The translations under genes and the position numbers were made by a program. DNA of 64,000 bases from Chitinophaga pinensis (GTDB lineage Bacteria > Bacteroidota > Bacteroidia > Chitinophagales > CAIOSU01), in assembly GCA_945901065.1 (NCBI GenBank), contig CAMDKI010000009.1, positions 62,001-126,000 on the forward strand. Direction: 5' to 3'. Position 1 is the stretch's first letter. Each line of letters opens with the position of its first letter. The notes under the pieces are model-generated. The model worked only from the letters and a program-made list of their open reading frames with translations. It was not told the origin of the DNA and did no database searches. Shown piece by piece: positions 16,640 through 25,898 of this stretch.

Positions 16640-18439
16640 TTAATACTTCATTACCAATACCTTCCTAGTTTCTACTCCTTTGGTGGCTGAGTAATAGTGC
16701 AACAAGTAAGTTCCTTGTGCAAACTCGCCAAGTGGTATGATGTATGCCATATTGGCCAATTGTTTTTGGCTAAAGCGCTGCACCTGCCTGCCGTTTATAT
16801 CGGTTATGGTTACATAATCAGAGGCTTGCGGAATGTAACTATCGCTTAGTACCAACCGTATTTGATCCTTTGTAGGGTTCGGAAAAATCAAGGTTAAATA
16901 CTCATCAGGCTTGCCAAAAACAGTTTCAACACCGGTTGGCTTTTTGCTGGAGTGTATTAAGGTCATACAACCGAGGGTTTGGTCCATTTCATCAACTACA
17001 CATACGCGCAGGCTGTCATTGCCAAATACTTCAATTTGGGCATAGGTATCGCTAAAATTCCTGTTCCCTACGCCATTGCCACCACCGTTCCATACACTAT
17101 CAATTACGGGTGGGAAGCCAATCAACTGCCCTACCGAATCAATATAGTAGTTCAAAAAACCTTCGTCGCCTGCAGCTAAACCACTTGAATTAACTTCCGG
17201 AATGCCTCCGTTGGTGCCATCATCTAATACCGAACTGTGGCTATCGCCGCTCATAAACAAAATGTCTTTAATGGTGCCATTGGCATAGCCATCAATAAGT
17301 GGTTGTTGGTCTTCAGGATAACCCACCCAGTTATAAGACATTTGAGAGGCAAGTGTACCCCCTGAGCCATTAACACCACCAAAGCTAAACTGTATGGCCT
17401 GCAGCAGCAGCCCAACATCTAATATGCGCTTGTATTGCCTATTAAATACTACGCCATTGCCAATCAGCTTCCAATCGGCATCAGAATTTTCTAGTCCATC
17501 AAGCAGCCATTGGCGCTGGGTTTCGCCAAGCATGCTATGCCCCGGAGGCGGATTAAACGACCATTTATTTTCTACGCTATCGTATACAAATGCCTCAAAC
17601 TTAGGGTCGCGGTTCAGGCGGCCGTCGGTCATAAATATCTCCACATTCCCCAACGTAAATTCATGGTAAATGCCATGTACGCTATCCACTAACGGGTAAC
17701 CGGGGAAAAAGTCGTGATAAGCTTCAATAGCACCGCGCCTAATATTTGAATCGAGCGGGTATGTTTCGAAACGATTAAAAACCTCACCACCTATTACCTC
17801 TACCCTGTCGCGGGGGTAAGTATAACCTTCCGAATCGTTTTCGGTATAATCATCATCGTAAGTATAAGTAATAGGGGTGTTTGGCAACACATAAGTACGC
17901 ATCATTCGGTCATTAAATCTATTGGCAAACGACTCAGCGCGCTTCTGGGGGAAAAGATTATAATCGGTGCCTAAAGGATTAGGTGCCCAGTTCCAATCGC
18001 CGAGGTGCAAAAATACATCGGGGGCGAAGGCTTGTACACTCTCAAAAATAGGGTCGTTGTTATTGTAATTGCACGATGCCACTATAATTTTATAATGACC
18101 CTTGGTGCCAGGCACCGGAAAGGTTTTGAAACTACCCTTTACTGAATCGACCACGCCCCCAAAGTTGAAGCGATACCAATACTTGGTAGCCGCTTGCAAC
18201 GAATCGAGATCGGTAATGCGGGTCAAAAAGCCTGCCGAGTCGGTACTTACCGAGCGAGAAAGCGAAGTTGCAAAAGTGCTGTCGGTGCTATACTCCAATT
18301 GAAATTGTTGTGGAGCCGAAGTGCGAATGTATATACGAGCCGAAGTATCGGTAACACCGCCAACCACAGGGCCTCTATCAATATTTTGAGAAAACACCCA
18401 GAGCGGGGCAAGGCAAAAAATAAAAAGGATACGTAGCAT
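16640..18439 (-). CDS. Divergent PhoD-like metallophosphoesterase with T9SS sorting domain
   Basis: The 599-residue protein has a signal peptide (1-18), a beta-rich N-domain (DTSARIYIRTSAPQQFQLEY), a PhoD-like phosphoesterase domain with HLGDWNW (about 145-151) and MSGDSHSSV, and a type A sorting domain from LIFPNPTKDQIRL to the end. It is much less similar to the other two PhoD-like proteins than they are to each other. Where family members have WDDHD or DNHD, this one reads TYDDDYTEND (193-202): the histidine is absent. The enzyme may be altered in activity. It is convergent with mlaF with a 9-base gap. Confidence 0.83.
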   Translation of the reverse strand: MLRILFIFCLAPLWVFSQNIDRGPVVGGVTDTSARIYIRTSAPQQFQLEYSTDSTFATSLSRSVSTDSAGFLTRITDLDSLQAATKYWYRFNFGGVVDSVKGSFKTFPVPGTKGHYKIIVASCNYNNNDPIFESVQAFAPDVFLHLGDWNWAPNPLGTDYNLFPQKRAESFANRFNDRMMRTYVLPNTPITYTYDDDYTENDSEGYTYPRDRVEVIGGEVFNRFETYPLDSNIRRGAIEAYHDFFPGYPLVDSVHGIYHEFTLGNVEIFMTDGRLNRDPKFEAFVYDSVENKWSFNPPPGHSMLGETQRQWLLDGLENSDADWKLIGNGVVFNRQYKRILDVGLLLQAIQFSFGGVNGSGGTLASQMSYNWVGYPEDQQPLIDGYANGTIKDILFMSGDSHSSVLDDGTNGGIPEVNSSGLAAGDEGFLNYYIDSVGQLIGFPPVIDSVWNGGGNGVGNRNFSDTYAQIEVFGNDSLRVCVVDEMDQTLGCMTLIHSSKKPTGVETVFGKPDEYLTLIFPNPTKDQIRLVLSDSYIPQASDYVTITDINGRQVQRFSQKQLANMAYIIPLGEFAQGTYLLHYYSATKGVETRKVLVMKY

Positions 18440-18521
18440 TAGCGGGTGGTATTTATGCCTTAAAGATAAGACTATCTCCCTTTCTAAAGTTTACCAACCA
18501 ATTTTAATTTATCGCCAAAAC

Positions 18522-18560
18522 AAAAAAAAGCCGGAACAAATGCTATGCATATACTCCGGC
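18522..18560 (-). terminator. Terminator of the CsbD gene
   Basis: A GCCGGA / TCCGGC stem with a long internal loop, itself containing the palindrome ATGCAT, lies 21 bases beyond the stop. On the minus strand it is followed by eight T (18529-18522). Confidence 0.75.
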
Positions 18561-18581
18561 CCTAAGTAATAAACAGCTAAA

Positions 18582-18773
18582 TTATTTCAACCAACTGTCA
18601 ATTTGGTCCTTTACTTCTTGCTTGGTTTTTCCAATCTTAAGTTGGATGCGGCCTAGCACTTCTTCTTCCTTACCTTCGGCATACATCAAATCGTCCTCTG
18701 TAAGGTCGGCATAAGTCTGTTTCAACTTGCCTTTGATAACGTTCCAGTTACCCTTATAGCTTTCATGGCTCAT
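18582..18773 (-). CDS. CsbD-like stress protein
   Basis: The 63-residue protein matches the CsbD family: [20 protein letters not shown], then [18 protein letters not shown] and a closing KDQIDSWLK. The ATG at 18773 gives the family N-terminus and avoids an unrelated 13-residue extension. CsbD proteins are small hydrophilic general-stress proteins whose biochemical role is not settled. It is a monocistronic gene with its own terminator. Confidence 0.92.
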   Translation of the reverse strand: MSHESYKGNWNVIKGKLKQTYADLTEDDLMYAEGKEEEVLGRIQLKIGKTKQEVKDQIDSWLK

Positions 18774-19172
18774 AGTAATCCATTTTATAGTTCCAACAAC
18801 ACAATAATGCAATTGGTAATAAATGGATGCCCATTTTTATTGATGAGCATCTATTTCTAAGCACAACTTAAGCATTATTTAAATAGCAACTAGAATTAAT
18901 TTTTTAAATTAAGACCATAATTAAAATTAAAAACCAACGCTCTAAACATTCTAACTATTAATAACAATTGTAGCGAGTAGCAATTTTCAGCTTAGTGGCG
19001 CACCAATAGCCACGCTTAGGGCTTATTGGCAAAAAACCAGGAAAATGGAAAAATTGCAACGTTACAGTTTTACCTTAAATTAATTAACTTAGAAGTTCAT
19101 TACATTTAGTGAAAAGAAATTAAGATTGTTATACCCAAACCGCTATACATACTAACACCTCCACAACCCGCT
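18774..19172. other. AT-rich divergent gap
   Basis: This 399-base gap separates the CsbD gene from the beta-helix lipoprotein gene and must hold the promoters of both. It is AT-rich with no convincing open frame, RNA gene or strong hairpin. No element matches TAnnTTTG with a proper -33 box. Confidence 0.5.
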
Positions 19173-20363
19173 ATGCGCTACCTCCTCATTTTCGCCACCT
19201 TAATATTTGCAACCTCTTGTCACGATTGGAAAAACATAGAAAAAGATCTGCAAGAAAAATTTATCATGGCCGAAGATAATTCGGTAATTGAAATACCCGA
19301 AGGCTATTATAAGTTTACCAGCAGCCTATCGCTAGAAGGTAAAAACAATGTAACCATAAAAGGCGCTGGTAAAGATAAAACCTACCTTTCGTTTGCTGGC
19401 CAAACCGAAGGTGCCGAGGGTATTAGAGCCAACAACTGCACTAAAATTACTATTGAAGGATTGACCATTTGGGATGCCAAAGGTGATGCAATAAAAACAC
19501 AAGAAGTGAATGGCCTTACCTTCAGGAACGTAAGAACCGAATGGACCCGTGGGCCTCACGAAAGCAATGGGTCGTATGGTTTTTACCCCGTAAACTGCGA
19601 TAATGTATTGATTGAGGGCTGCGAAGCCATTGGTGCCAGCGATGCGGGCATATATGTAGGTCAAAGCCGCCATGTGATAGTGCGCAACAACCTAGCTTTC
19701 CAAAACGTGGCAGGCATTGAAATTGAAAACACTCTTTATGCCGATGTGTATGACAATGAAGCTACCCAAAACACGGGCGGTATTTTAGTATTTGATATGC
19801 CTGGCCTAGTGCAAACCAATGGCGGCTATATAAGGGTATACAACAACAACGTGCATGATAACAATTTAAGAAACTTTGCGCCCGAAGGCAATATCGTGGC
19901 CGAAGTGCCACCTGGCACGGGCGTATTGGTGCTGGGCACCAACCATGTAGAAATTTTTGACAACAAGATTCATTTTAACCGTACTATCGGTACTGGTGTT
20001 GTATGCTACCTAACGGTAAAAGAATTTACCGATTCCCTTTTCAACCCATACCCATCGGCCATACAGATATACAACAACGAGTATAAGCGCTCGTTTGGCT
20101 TGCCCTCAATGCAAAACAAAATGGGCCAGCTTATATTGTGGAAAAGCGCCTTTAATGTGCCAAGTATTATTTACGATGGGTACATTGACCCAAGCCTTGC
20201 CGTGAACGGAAAGCTACCCGCCGATAGGGCTATATGTGCTCGAAACAACAAAAACGCGAGTTTTGTGATGGTAGATGCAGCTAATGGGTTTAAAAACTTA
20301 AACCGTGATGCCAGTGCTTATAACTGTGAGTTGCCAAAACTTGAAACCGTTGTTTTACCATAA
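19173..20363 (+). CDS. Parallel beta-helix repeat lipoprotein
   Basis: The 396-residue protein begins with a lipoprotein signal (lipobox ATSC, Cys16) and contains repeated right-handed beta-helix rungs: NVTIKGAGKDKTYLSF, KITIEGLTIWDAKGDAI, NVLIEGCEAIGASDAGIYV, HVIVRNNLAFQNVAGIEIEN and HVEIFDNKIHFNRTIGTG. It fits the family (TIGR03805 as I recall it) that is found next to a diheme cytochrome of the TIGR03806/SO2930 type, which is exactly the next gene, 12 bases downstream. Pectin-lyase-like folds often bind or cut polysaccharides, but catalytic residues are not evident. Probably outer-membrane anchored. Confidence 0.85.
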   Translation: MRYLLIFATLIFATSCHDWKNIEKDLQEKFIMAEDNSVIEIPEGYYKFTSSLSLEGKNNVTIKGAGKDKTYLSFAGQTEGAEGIRANNCTKITIEGLTIWDAKGDAIKTQEVNGLTFRNVRTEWTRGPHESNGSYGFYPVNCDNVLIEGCEAIGASDAGIYVGQSRHVIVRNNLAFQNVAGIEIENTLYADVYDNEATQNTGGILVFDMPGLVQTNGGYIRVYNNNVHDNNLRNFAPEGNIVAEVPPGTGVLVLGTNHVEIFDNKIHFNRTIGTGVVCYLTVKEFTDSLFNPYPSAIQIYNNEYKRSFGLPSMQNKMGQLILWKSAFNVPSIIYDGYIDPSLAVNGKLPADRAICARNNKNASFVMVDAANGFKNLNRDASAYNCELPKLETVVLP

Positions 20364-20375
20364 TAGGTTAATTGC

Positions 20376-21470
20376 ATGAGCCGGAATAATACCCTTTTAT
20401 TATTGCTTTTGTTATTCGGTTTCTGGGCTTGTAACCAAGGTCAGCCAGAAGCTACACAATTGCCAGATAGTGGCGGCTCCAAGGTTTCACTAGGGCCTGA
20501 GAAACTTTCGGAATATGGTTTTTTTACGGGCAATATAGCTAGCCAAACCCCTGCCCCTGGCGTAATGCCTTACGACCTAGCCACTCCGTTGTTTTCAGAT
20601 TATGCATACAAAGCACGCTTTATAAAGCTACCCGATGGAAGCCAGCCTGCGCCGTTTAATGATGAGGACGTGTTCGATTTTCCGGTTGGCACTACCATCA
20701 TTAAAACCTTCTATTACCCACACGACATGCGCGATGAAAGCAAAGGCCGCCGATTGATGGAAACCCGCTTGCTAGTGCACGAAGAGAAAGGTTGGAAAGC
20801 CTTACCCTACATCTGGAACGATGAACAAACGGATGCTATACTTGAAGTTGCTGGTGCTCGTAAGGATGTAAGTTGGGTGCATACCGATGGCAGTAAGCGC
20901 AACCTAAATTATGTGATACCTAACATGAACCAATGCAAAGGCTGCCATATAAACAAAGGCAACATGACCCCCATTGGCCCAAAAGCGCGAAACCTAAACA
21001 AAGACTACGTGTATACCGATGGCAGTAAAAACCAGTTAGAGAAGTGGCACGAAGCGGGCATTATTGGCGAACTGCCCGACATGGCAACTATAAGCAAAGT
21101 ACCTGTTTGGAATGAACCGAGCACTGGCAGCCTTAACGACAGGGCGCGTGCATACCTGGAAATAAACTGTGCTCACTGCCATCGCGATGGCTCACCAGCC
21201 AATACCTCTGGTTTATTGCTCGATTGGCATCAAAAAAATCCGGCCGCACTGGGTATAAATAAGTCGCCAGTGGCAGCTGGGCGTGGCTCAGGAGGACGCC
21301 TGTATGACATAGACCCAGGTAATCCGGATGCTTCAATTATGCTTTTCAGGATGGACTCAGATGACCCAGGTATTATGATGCCCGAATTGAGCCGCAAGTT
21401 GATACATACCGAAGGTGTTGCCCTAATAAAAGAATGGATAGCATCGCTGCCAACGAACGGCACAAAGTAA
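20376..21470 (+). CDS. SO2930-family diheme c-type cytochrome, lipoprotein
   Basis: The 364-residue protein has a lipoprotein signal (Cys19) and two haem c motifs: CKGCH (187-191, within NMNQCKGCHINKGNMTPIGP) and CAHCH (265-269, in INCAHCHRDGSPANTSG). N-terminal motifs YDLATPLFSDYAYKARFI and PVGTTIIKTFYYP fit the HNE_0200/SO2930 family. It follows the beta-helix gene after 12 bases and is cotranscribed. The pair is conserved in diverse bacteria; the electron-transfer partner and role of the beta-helix protein are not known. Confidence 0.87.
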   Translation: MSRNNTLLLLLLLFGFWACNQGQPEATQLPDSGGSKVSLGPEKLSEYGFFTGNIASQTPAPGVMPYDLATPLFSDYAYKARFIKLPDGSQPAPFNDEDVFDFPVGTTIIKTFYYPHDMRDESKGRRLMETRLLVHEEKGWKALPYIWNDEQTDAILEVAGARKDVSWVHTDGSKRNLNYVIPNMNQCKGCHINKGNMTPIGPKARNLNKDYVYTDGSKNQLEKWHEAGIIGELPDMATISKVPVWNEPSTGSLNDRARAYLEINCAHCHRDGSPANTSGLLLDWHQKNPAALGINKSPVAAGRGSGGRLYDIDPGNPDASIMLFRMDSDDPGIMMPELSRKLIHTEGVALIKEWIASLPTNGTK

Positions 21471-21621
21471 GTTTTTAAAAGTTATGTATTAGTCAAATTG
21501 AGCGTGCCTGTATTTGGGTAGGTATATTACATTTCGTACATTGTGAAATGTTTTGCATGTCAAGGTGCCCAATGCAAAACTTGACCATACCACTTGCACC
21601 TCACTGTCTGAAACTGTTTAT

Positions 21622-22968
21622 ATGAAAACTACTACTAAACTAAAGCTACCACCTGCCGTAAAAGGCAATTGGTTTTTCGGTGCTGGACTCGATTTTGCCC
21701 TCGATCCTATTAGTTTCTTAAACAAACACAGGGACACACAAGGTGGTATTTACATGGTACCATCTAGAGCCAAAAACATAATGGTGGTGCAAGACCCAGA
21801 GCTTGTAAAGTATATGTTGCAAGACAACAACAAAAACTTTATCAAAAGCTTTGGCTACGATGTACTGGCAATGCTTTTAGGCAAAGGCTTGCTTACCAGC
21901 GAGGGTGACTTTTGGCGTAAACAACGCCGTATGGCGCAACCTGCTTTTCATAAAGAGCGATTGAACTCTATGGTTAACGCCATGGTGAATTGTACTAACG
22001 AATTCATGGAAAAACTTGAGGCGAAACGCGGCCAAGTGGTGGACTTGAGCAAAGAAATGAGCCATGTAACCTTGCATATTGTAGCTACCTCCTTGTTTAG
22101 TAGCAATGTAGAAGATGTGGTAGATACCGTGGCCCAAGAAATGGATATTGCCCAAGGACTTGCAATTGAACGAATATCGAACCCATTTAAACTGCCTGCG
22201 TGGATACCTACCCCCGGCAACTTAAAGGAAAAAAAGTCTATTGCGCTGTTGGATAAGGTAATGATGGACATTATTGAAAAACGACGCAATGACCCCAACA
22301 AATATGACGACTTGTTGCAAATGCTCATGGAAGTAAAAGATGAGGATACTGGCGAACAAATGAGCGACCGCCAACTGCGCGATGAGTGTATGACCATTTT
22401 TTTGGCTGGGCACGAAACCACTGCGCTAGCGCTTACTTGGTTGTGGTATATACTTGATAATAACCCTACTGAAATAGACAAACTGCGAGAAGAGGCTGAG
22501 ACTGTTTTGCAAGGCAACAACCCACAGGTAGAAGATGTGATGAAACTGGAGTATACCCGTATGGCCATTGACGAGGGCATGCGTTTGTTTCCGCCTGCTT
22601 GGGCTATTGGCCGCAGGGCAGTTGAAGATGATGAAATTGGCGGCTACCGTATACCCAAAGGCTACAATCTTATTGTTCCGGTATATCACATACATCACGA
22701 CCCGAGAATTTGGGATGATGCAGAGCGCTTTATACCCGAACGTTTTCGCAAAGGAAACCTAAAAGACAAGCACCGCTTTGCCTACTTCCCGTTTGGCGGT
22801 GGGCCAAGGCTTTGTATTGGTAACAACTTTGCCCTCATGGAAATGCAAATAGTAGTGGCCATGATGGTTACCCGTTTCCGCTTTAAGCACGTTGAGGGTC
22901 ATAAAGTAGTGCTTGACCCCTTAATTACCCTCCGAAGCAAGTTTGGCATGCAGATGAAGGTAGAGTGA
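21622..22968 (+). CDS. Cytochrome P450
   Basis: The 448-residue protein is a full P450. The I-helix oxygen motif is AGHETTALAL, the K-helix ExxR is in DEGMRLFPPAWAIGRR, and the haem loop FPFGGGPRLCIGN carries the axial Cys398. The ATG at 21622 begins MKTTTKLKLPPAVKGN, the usual proline-rich entry; the frame upstream to 21553 is rejected. There is no membrane anchor, so it is probably soluble or peripheral, needing ferredoxin or another reductase not encoded here. Sequence style resembles bacterial CYP102/CYP4-like clades acting on fatty acids, but substrate is not determined. Confidence 0.93.
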   Translation: MKTTTKLKLPPAVKGNWFFGAGLDFALDPISFLNKHRDTQGGIYMVPSRAKNIMVVQDPELVKYMLQDNNKNFIKSFGYDVLAMLLGKGLLTSEGDFWRKQRRMAQPAFHKERLNSMVNAMVNCTNEFMEKLEAKRGQVVDLSKEMSHVTLHIVATSLFSSNVEDVVDTVAQEMDIAQGLAIERISNPFKLPAWIPTPGNLKEKKSIALLDKVMMDIIEKRRNDPNKYDDLLQMLMEVKDEDTGEQMSDRQLRDECMTIFLAGHETTALALTWLWYILDNNPTEIDKLREEAETVLQGNNPQVEDVMKLEYTRMAIDEGMRLFPPAWAIGRRAVEDDEIGGYRIPKGYNLIVPVYHIHHDPRIWDDAERFIPERFRKGNLKDKHRFAYFPFGGGPRLCIGNNFALMEMQIVVAMMVTRFRFKHVEGHKVVLDPLITLRSKFGMQMKVE

Positions 22969-23100
22969 GATTTAGATAGGAAAGTAGAAATGTCAGCTAC
23001 CAAATCATAATAACTATATTTTATATATTTTTAGGTAAGATACCTCAAACAGTTTACCAAAAGTTATTATTGATGTATATTTACCACCAACTAACAGCAA

Positions 23101-23655
23101 ATGAAAACCTCTTATAAATTTTTAGTGCTAGGTGCTTTATTCGGGTTGTGCTTTCCATTTATAGCCACACTACTTGAGCTTTTCTATCCCGTTAGCCGAC
23201 CTGTGGGTAATACCATTTTGGATATACATACTACCGACCCGTTGATAATGATTATTGATACGGCTCCTTTTTTCTTGGGTTTTTTCGCCTATTTAATTGG
23301 GCAACGGCAAGAGCGAAACGAGAACATTAATAAAGAATTGATGAGTTCCTAACAAGAACTGCATAAAATGCAAAATCAACTTTTGGAGCAAGAACGCTTA
23401 CGCTCTGAAATTGCATTGTCATCTCAAATTGCCCATGAGCTAAAAAACCCGCTCAACTTCATTATCAACTATACCGAAATAAGCATGGAGCTATTGCGCG
23501 AATGTGCTATTCCCGAAGGAAGCGGCCCAATGTATGAAGACCTTAACGGCATTAAAAAAAACATATCAGATAACTTGATGGTAATACACAAGCACGGTAA
23601 ACGCTCAGGCTCCATACTCAGTGAGTTGTTGAAGGCTCAGCATGCTGCTGCCTAA
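23101..23655 (+). pseudogene. Histidine-kinase remnant with in-frame stop and no ATPase domain
   Basis: The first part (23101-23352) encodes two membrane helices and a start of a coiled coil ending NKELMSS. The in-frame TAA at 23350-23352 is followed immediately, in the same frame, by QELHKMQNQLLEQERLRSEI and a HisKA domain with IAHELKNPLNFIINYTE (phosphoacceptor His). The coiled coil reads continuously through the stop. The frame then ends at HGKRSGSILSELLKAQHAAA, exactly where Bacteroidota kinases of this type would go on to the HATPase domain. No ATP-binding domain follows. Either it is decayed, or the second part (ATG at 23368, 95 residues) is made alone as a dimerisation or phosphoacceptor module. 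Confidence 0.78.
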
Positions 23656-23690
23656 CCTAAATGGGTATTATGCTATACTTAGAAATAGAA

Positions 23691-23722
23691 CAGGCGCGGA
23701 AATCCGCGCCTGCTTTGTTTAA
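23691..23722 (+). terminator. Hairpin after the kinase remnant
   Basis: CAGGCGCG-GAAATC-CGCGCCTG is a perfect 8-bp stem with a 6-base loop, followed by CTTTGTTT. It acts as a terminator in the plus direction. Confidence 0.7.
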
Positions 23723-23728
23723 ATTGTT

Positions 23729-23769
23729 AACCAATAACCAATCAACCAATAACCAATGAACCAATAACC
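23729..23769. repeat. ACCAATAACCAATCA-type tandem repeat
   Basis: Short units of AACCAATAACCAAT(C/G)A are repeated about three times head to tail between the kinase remnant and the SDR gene. No gene function is visible. Confidence 0.6.
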
Positions 23770-23775
23770 TACCGA

Positions 23776-24651
23776 CTACTTAGCCGATCGGGTCATTTGC
23801 TCAATCATGTCCCACATTTCGGCAGGCACGGCGCTCATGGCATTAAACTGTCCAGCGCCTTTAAGCCACTCGCCACCATCAATGGTAATGCAATCGCCAT
23901 TGATGTATGCCGAGAAATCGGACATTAGATACGCACAAAGGTTTGACAGCTCTTGGTGCTCGCCGGCGCGGCCAACCGGAACCTTGTTTTCAGGGTCAAA
24001 CACCTTTTGCAAATCACCGGGCACTAAGCGGTCCCAAGCACCCTTGGTAGGGAACGGACCAGGAGCCACGGCATTCAAACGAATCTTATACTTGGCCCAC
24101 TCCACTGCCAAAGAGCGGGTCATGGCCAGCACGCCGGCCTTAGCCGTTGCCGATGGCACCACAAATGCCGAACCGGTCCAAGCATAGGTGGTAACCACGC
24201 TCAACACCGTGCCCGGTTGTCCCTCTTTAATCCAACGCTTACCCAATGCAAGAGTATTGTTTATAGAACCTTGCAACACAATACCGATAACCGCCTCGAA
24301 AGCACCCGAAGAAAGGCGCTCAGTAGGGCTTATGAAATTGCCGGCAGCATTGTTCACCAACCCATCAATACGGCCAAAGTGCTCGTATCCTTTATTGATA
24401 ACCGCTTCCACTTGGTCATATTTTCGTACATCCGATTGCAGGGCCAAAACCTTGCCACCGGTTTCGGCTTCCATTTCGCGCGCCGTTTCTTCCAGCACAT
24501 CCAGCTTACGGCTGGTAATAATTACGTTAGCACCCAACTGCAAAAAGTAAGTACTCATAGAGCGGCCAAGACCAGTGCCTCCGCCGGTAACCAATATGGT
24601 TTTGCCCTTCATTGCATCATCGCGCAACATCGGATCTTTGTAAGTAAACAT
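23776..24651 (-). CDS. SDR oxidoreductase, 2,4-dienoyl-CoA reductase-like
   Basis: The 291-residue protein is an SDR with cofactor motif TGGGTGLG (22-29), NNAAGNFISPTERLS and a catalytic stretch VVTTYAWTGSAFVVPSATAK. NNAAGNFISP and VVPSATAKAGVLAMTRSLAVEW resemble peroxisomal/bacterial 2,4-dienoyl-CoA reductases, which reduce dienoyl-CoA during degradation of unsaturated fatty acids using NADPH. In this branch the usual YxxxK tyrosine is replaced, which is consistent here (SATAK). The C-terminal IDGGEWLKGAGQFN also fits. Exact substrate is inferred from family similarity. Confidence 0.85.
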   Translation of the reverse strand: MFTYKDPMLRDDAMKGKTILVTGGGTGLGRSMSTYFLQLGANVIITSRKLDVLEETAREMEAETGGKVLALQSDVRKYDQVEAVINKGYEHFGRIDGLVNNAAGNFISPTERLSSGAFEAVIGIVLQGSINNTLALGKRWIKEGQPGTVLSVVTTYAWTGSAFVVPSATAKAGVLAMTRSLAVEWAKYKIRLNAVAPGPFPTKGAWDRLVPGDLQKVFDPENKVPVGRAGEHQELSNLCAYLMSDFSAYINGDCITIDGGEWLKGAGQFNAMSAVPAEMWDMIEQMTRSAK

Positions 24652-24805
24652 TAATTGAGATTTTTAGAGTTTATATACTGTTTGTAACACTCAAGATAAA
24701 GAGAAATAACTTGGAGGTATAAGTTTTGGAACAAAATTTGCCTTAAACATAAAATGAAGGGCACAGCACAAATATTACCTTACACTACCCTATCTTGCAA
24801 CTGCA

Positions 24806-25825
24806 ATGGAAGTAAAGTATAAACCACTTTGGAAAAAGATACTGCATGGCGCAGCAATATTTTTTTTGGCTGTGTTGCTAGCCGAGTTGGCTTTAGGCAT
24901 ATACTTCTCGGTAAAAGACGGCAACGAAATGGTGGAAACGGTTCACGATGAGCCATACCTATATTACCTATATGATGAGGGCGAAACAACCAACCAACAT
25001 GGGTTTAAGACCAGCTACCCAATAGAAAAACCCATTGGCACGTATCGTATTATATTGATGGGCGGCAGTGTGGCACGTGGCAAAGAGGCAGAGCAATCCA
25101 TTTCGCATTTTCTGGAAAAAGAACTCACCCAAAGGTATAATACCGATAAAATAGAAGTGCTTAATGCTGGTGTTTCGGGTTATGTGCTACAGCAAGAGTT
25201 TATATTAGTGCAATCGGTGCTGCAGCATTATAAACCCGACATGATTATAGGGCTTGATGGCTATAACGATTTGCTCACCTACTACCTCAACCAGTCTTTA
25301 GAAACCAATATAGCCTTGCCTCCCCACCAATGGAGAGATTTTAGGGTAATAAAGGACAATCGTTTCCGCAAAAAGCCATACTCACGGTTTGCCTATTTCT
25401 TTAAAAACTTCAATAGGGTTAAAGAATCTTTGATACGCACTAAGGACCTTAATAACGAAGAATGGTTAAAGACCCATACCGACAATCCTTGTGGCACGCT
25501 ATGCACTAATTATTGGCAGCTTACCGACGATATTCAAGATTTTTGCCGAGCTAAAGGTATTTGGTACGTGCAGTTTCTGCAACCCATAAAGTTTGAAGCC
25601 GAAATGCCAATGCAAGGGCAAGCAAAAGAGATTTCGGAGCAATTGTATGCTGATGTCGATTCATCATCAGGGCCAAGGCCTTATGCCTTTAGTCTGTTGG
25701 AGGTTGTTAACGACGACAAAAGCTTGATATACGACGACTGCCATTTATTGCCTAAAGGCAATGAACGCGTAGCTAGGGCTATGGCCGATAGCTTGGCACC
25801 CGTGTTTTACCAAATCTTTCGTTAA
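24806..25825 (+). CDS. Membrane-anchored SGNH/GDSL hydrolase-like protein
   Basis: The 339-residue protein has one N-terminal membrane helix (about 13-33) and then an SGNH domain: block I LMGGSVARGKEAEQ (nucleophile Ser), GVSGYVLQQEF, block III-like GLDGYNDLL, and block V DDCHLLPKGNERVA with Asp and His. It is probably a membrane-tethered esterase or acyltransferase facing the periplasm, transcribed alone. The substrate is unknown; related proteins act on lipids or acetylated sugars. Confidence 0.82.
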   Translation: MEVKYKPLWKKILHGAAIFFLAVLLAELALGIYFSVKDGNEMVETVHDEPYLYYLYDEGETTNQHGFKTSYPIEKPIGTYRIILMGGSVARGKEAEQSISHFLEKELTQRYNTDKIEVLNAGVSGYVLQQEFILVQSVLQHYKPDMIIGLDGYNDLLTYYLNQSLETNIALPPHQWRDFRVIKDNRFRKKPYSRFAYFFKNFNRVKESLIRTKDLNNEEWLKTHTDNPCGTLCTNYWQLTDDIQDFCRAKGIWYVQFLQPIKFEAEMPMQGQAKEISEQLYADVDSSSGPRPYAFSLLEVVNDDKSLIYDDCHLLPKGNERVARAMADSLAPVFYQIFR

Positions 25826-25865
25826 GCACATGTTAACCCGAATGAGGTATAATTGAATTTTCCCT

Positions 25866-25884
25866 GTTTAGAATGAGTCTAAAC
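25866..25884 (+). promoter_or_regulatory. Palindromic operator-like site upstream of the FTR1 gene
   Basis: GTTTAGA-ATGAG-TCTAAAC is a perfect 7-bp inverted repeat with a 5-base centre, 19 bases in all. It covers the -33 region of the -7 box at 25899-25906. The shape and size resemble DtxR/IdeR/MntR operators (TTAGG...CCTAA type), so metal-dependent repression of the iron permease is a reasonable inference. No regulator gene is in the window. Confidence 0.5.
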
Positions 25885-25898
25885 GCTAAATTTTGCTT

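Noticed and set aside
21948-22580. 210-codon open frame opposite the P450 gene
   Set aside because: It overlaps the P450 gene fully and shows no domain.
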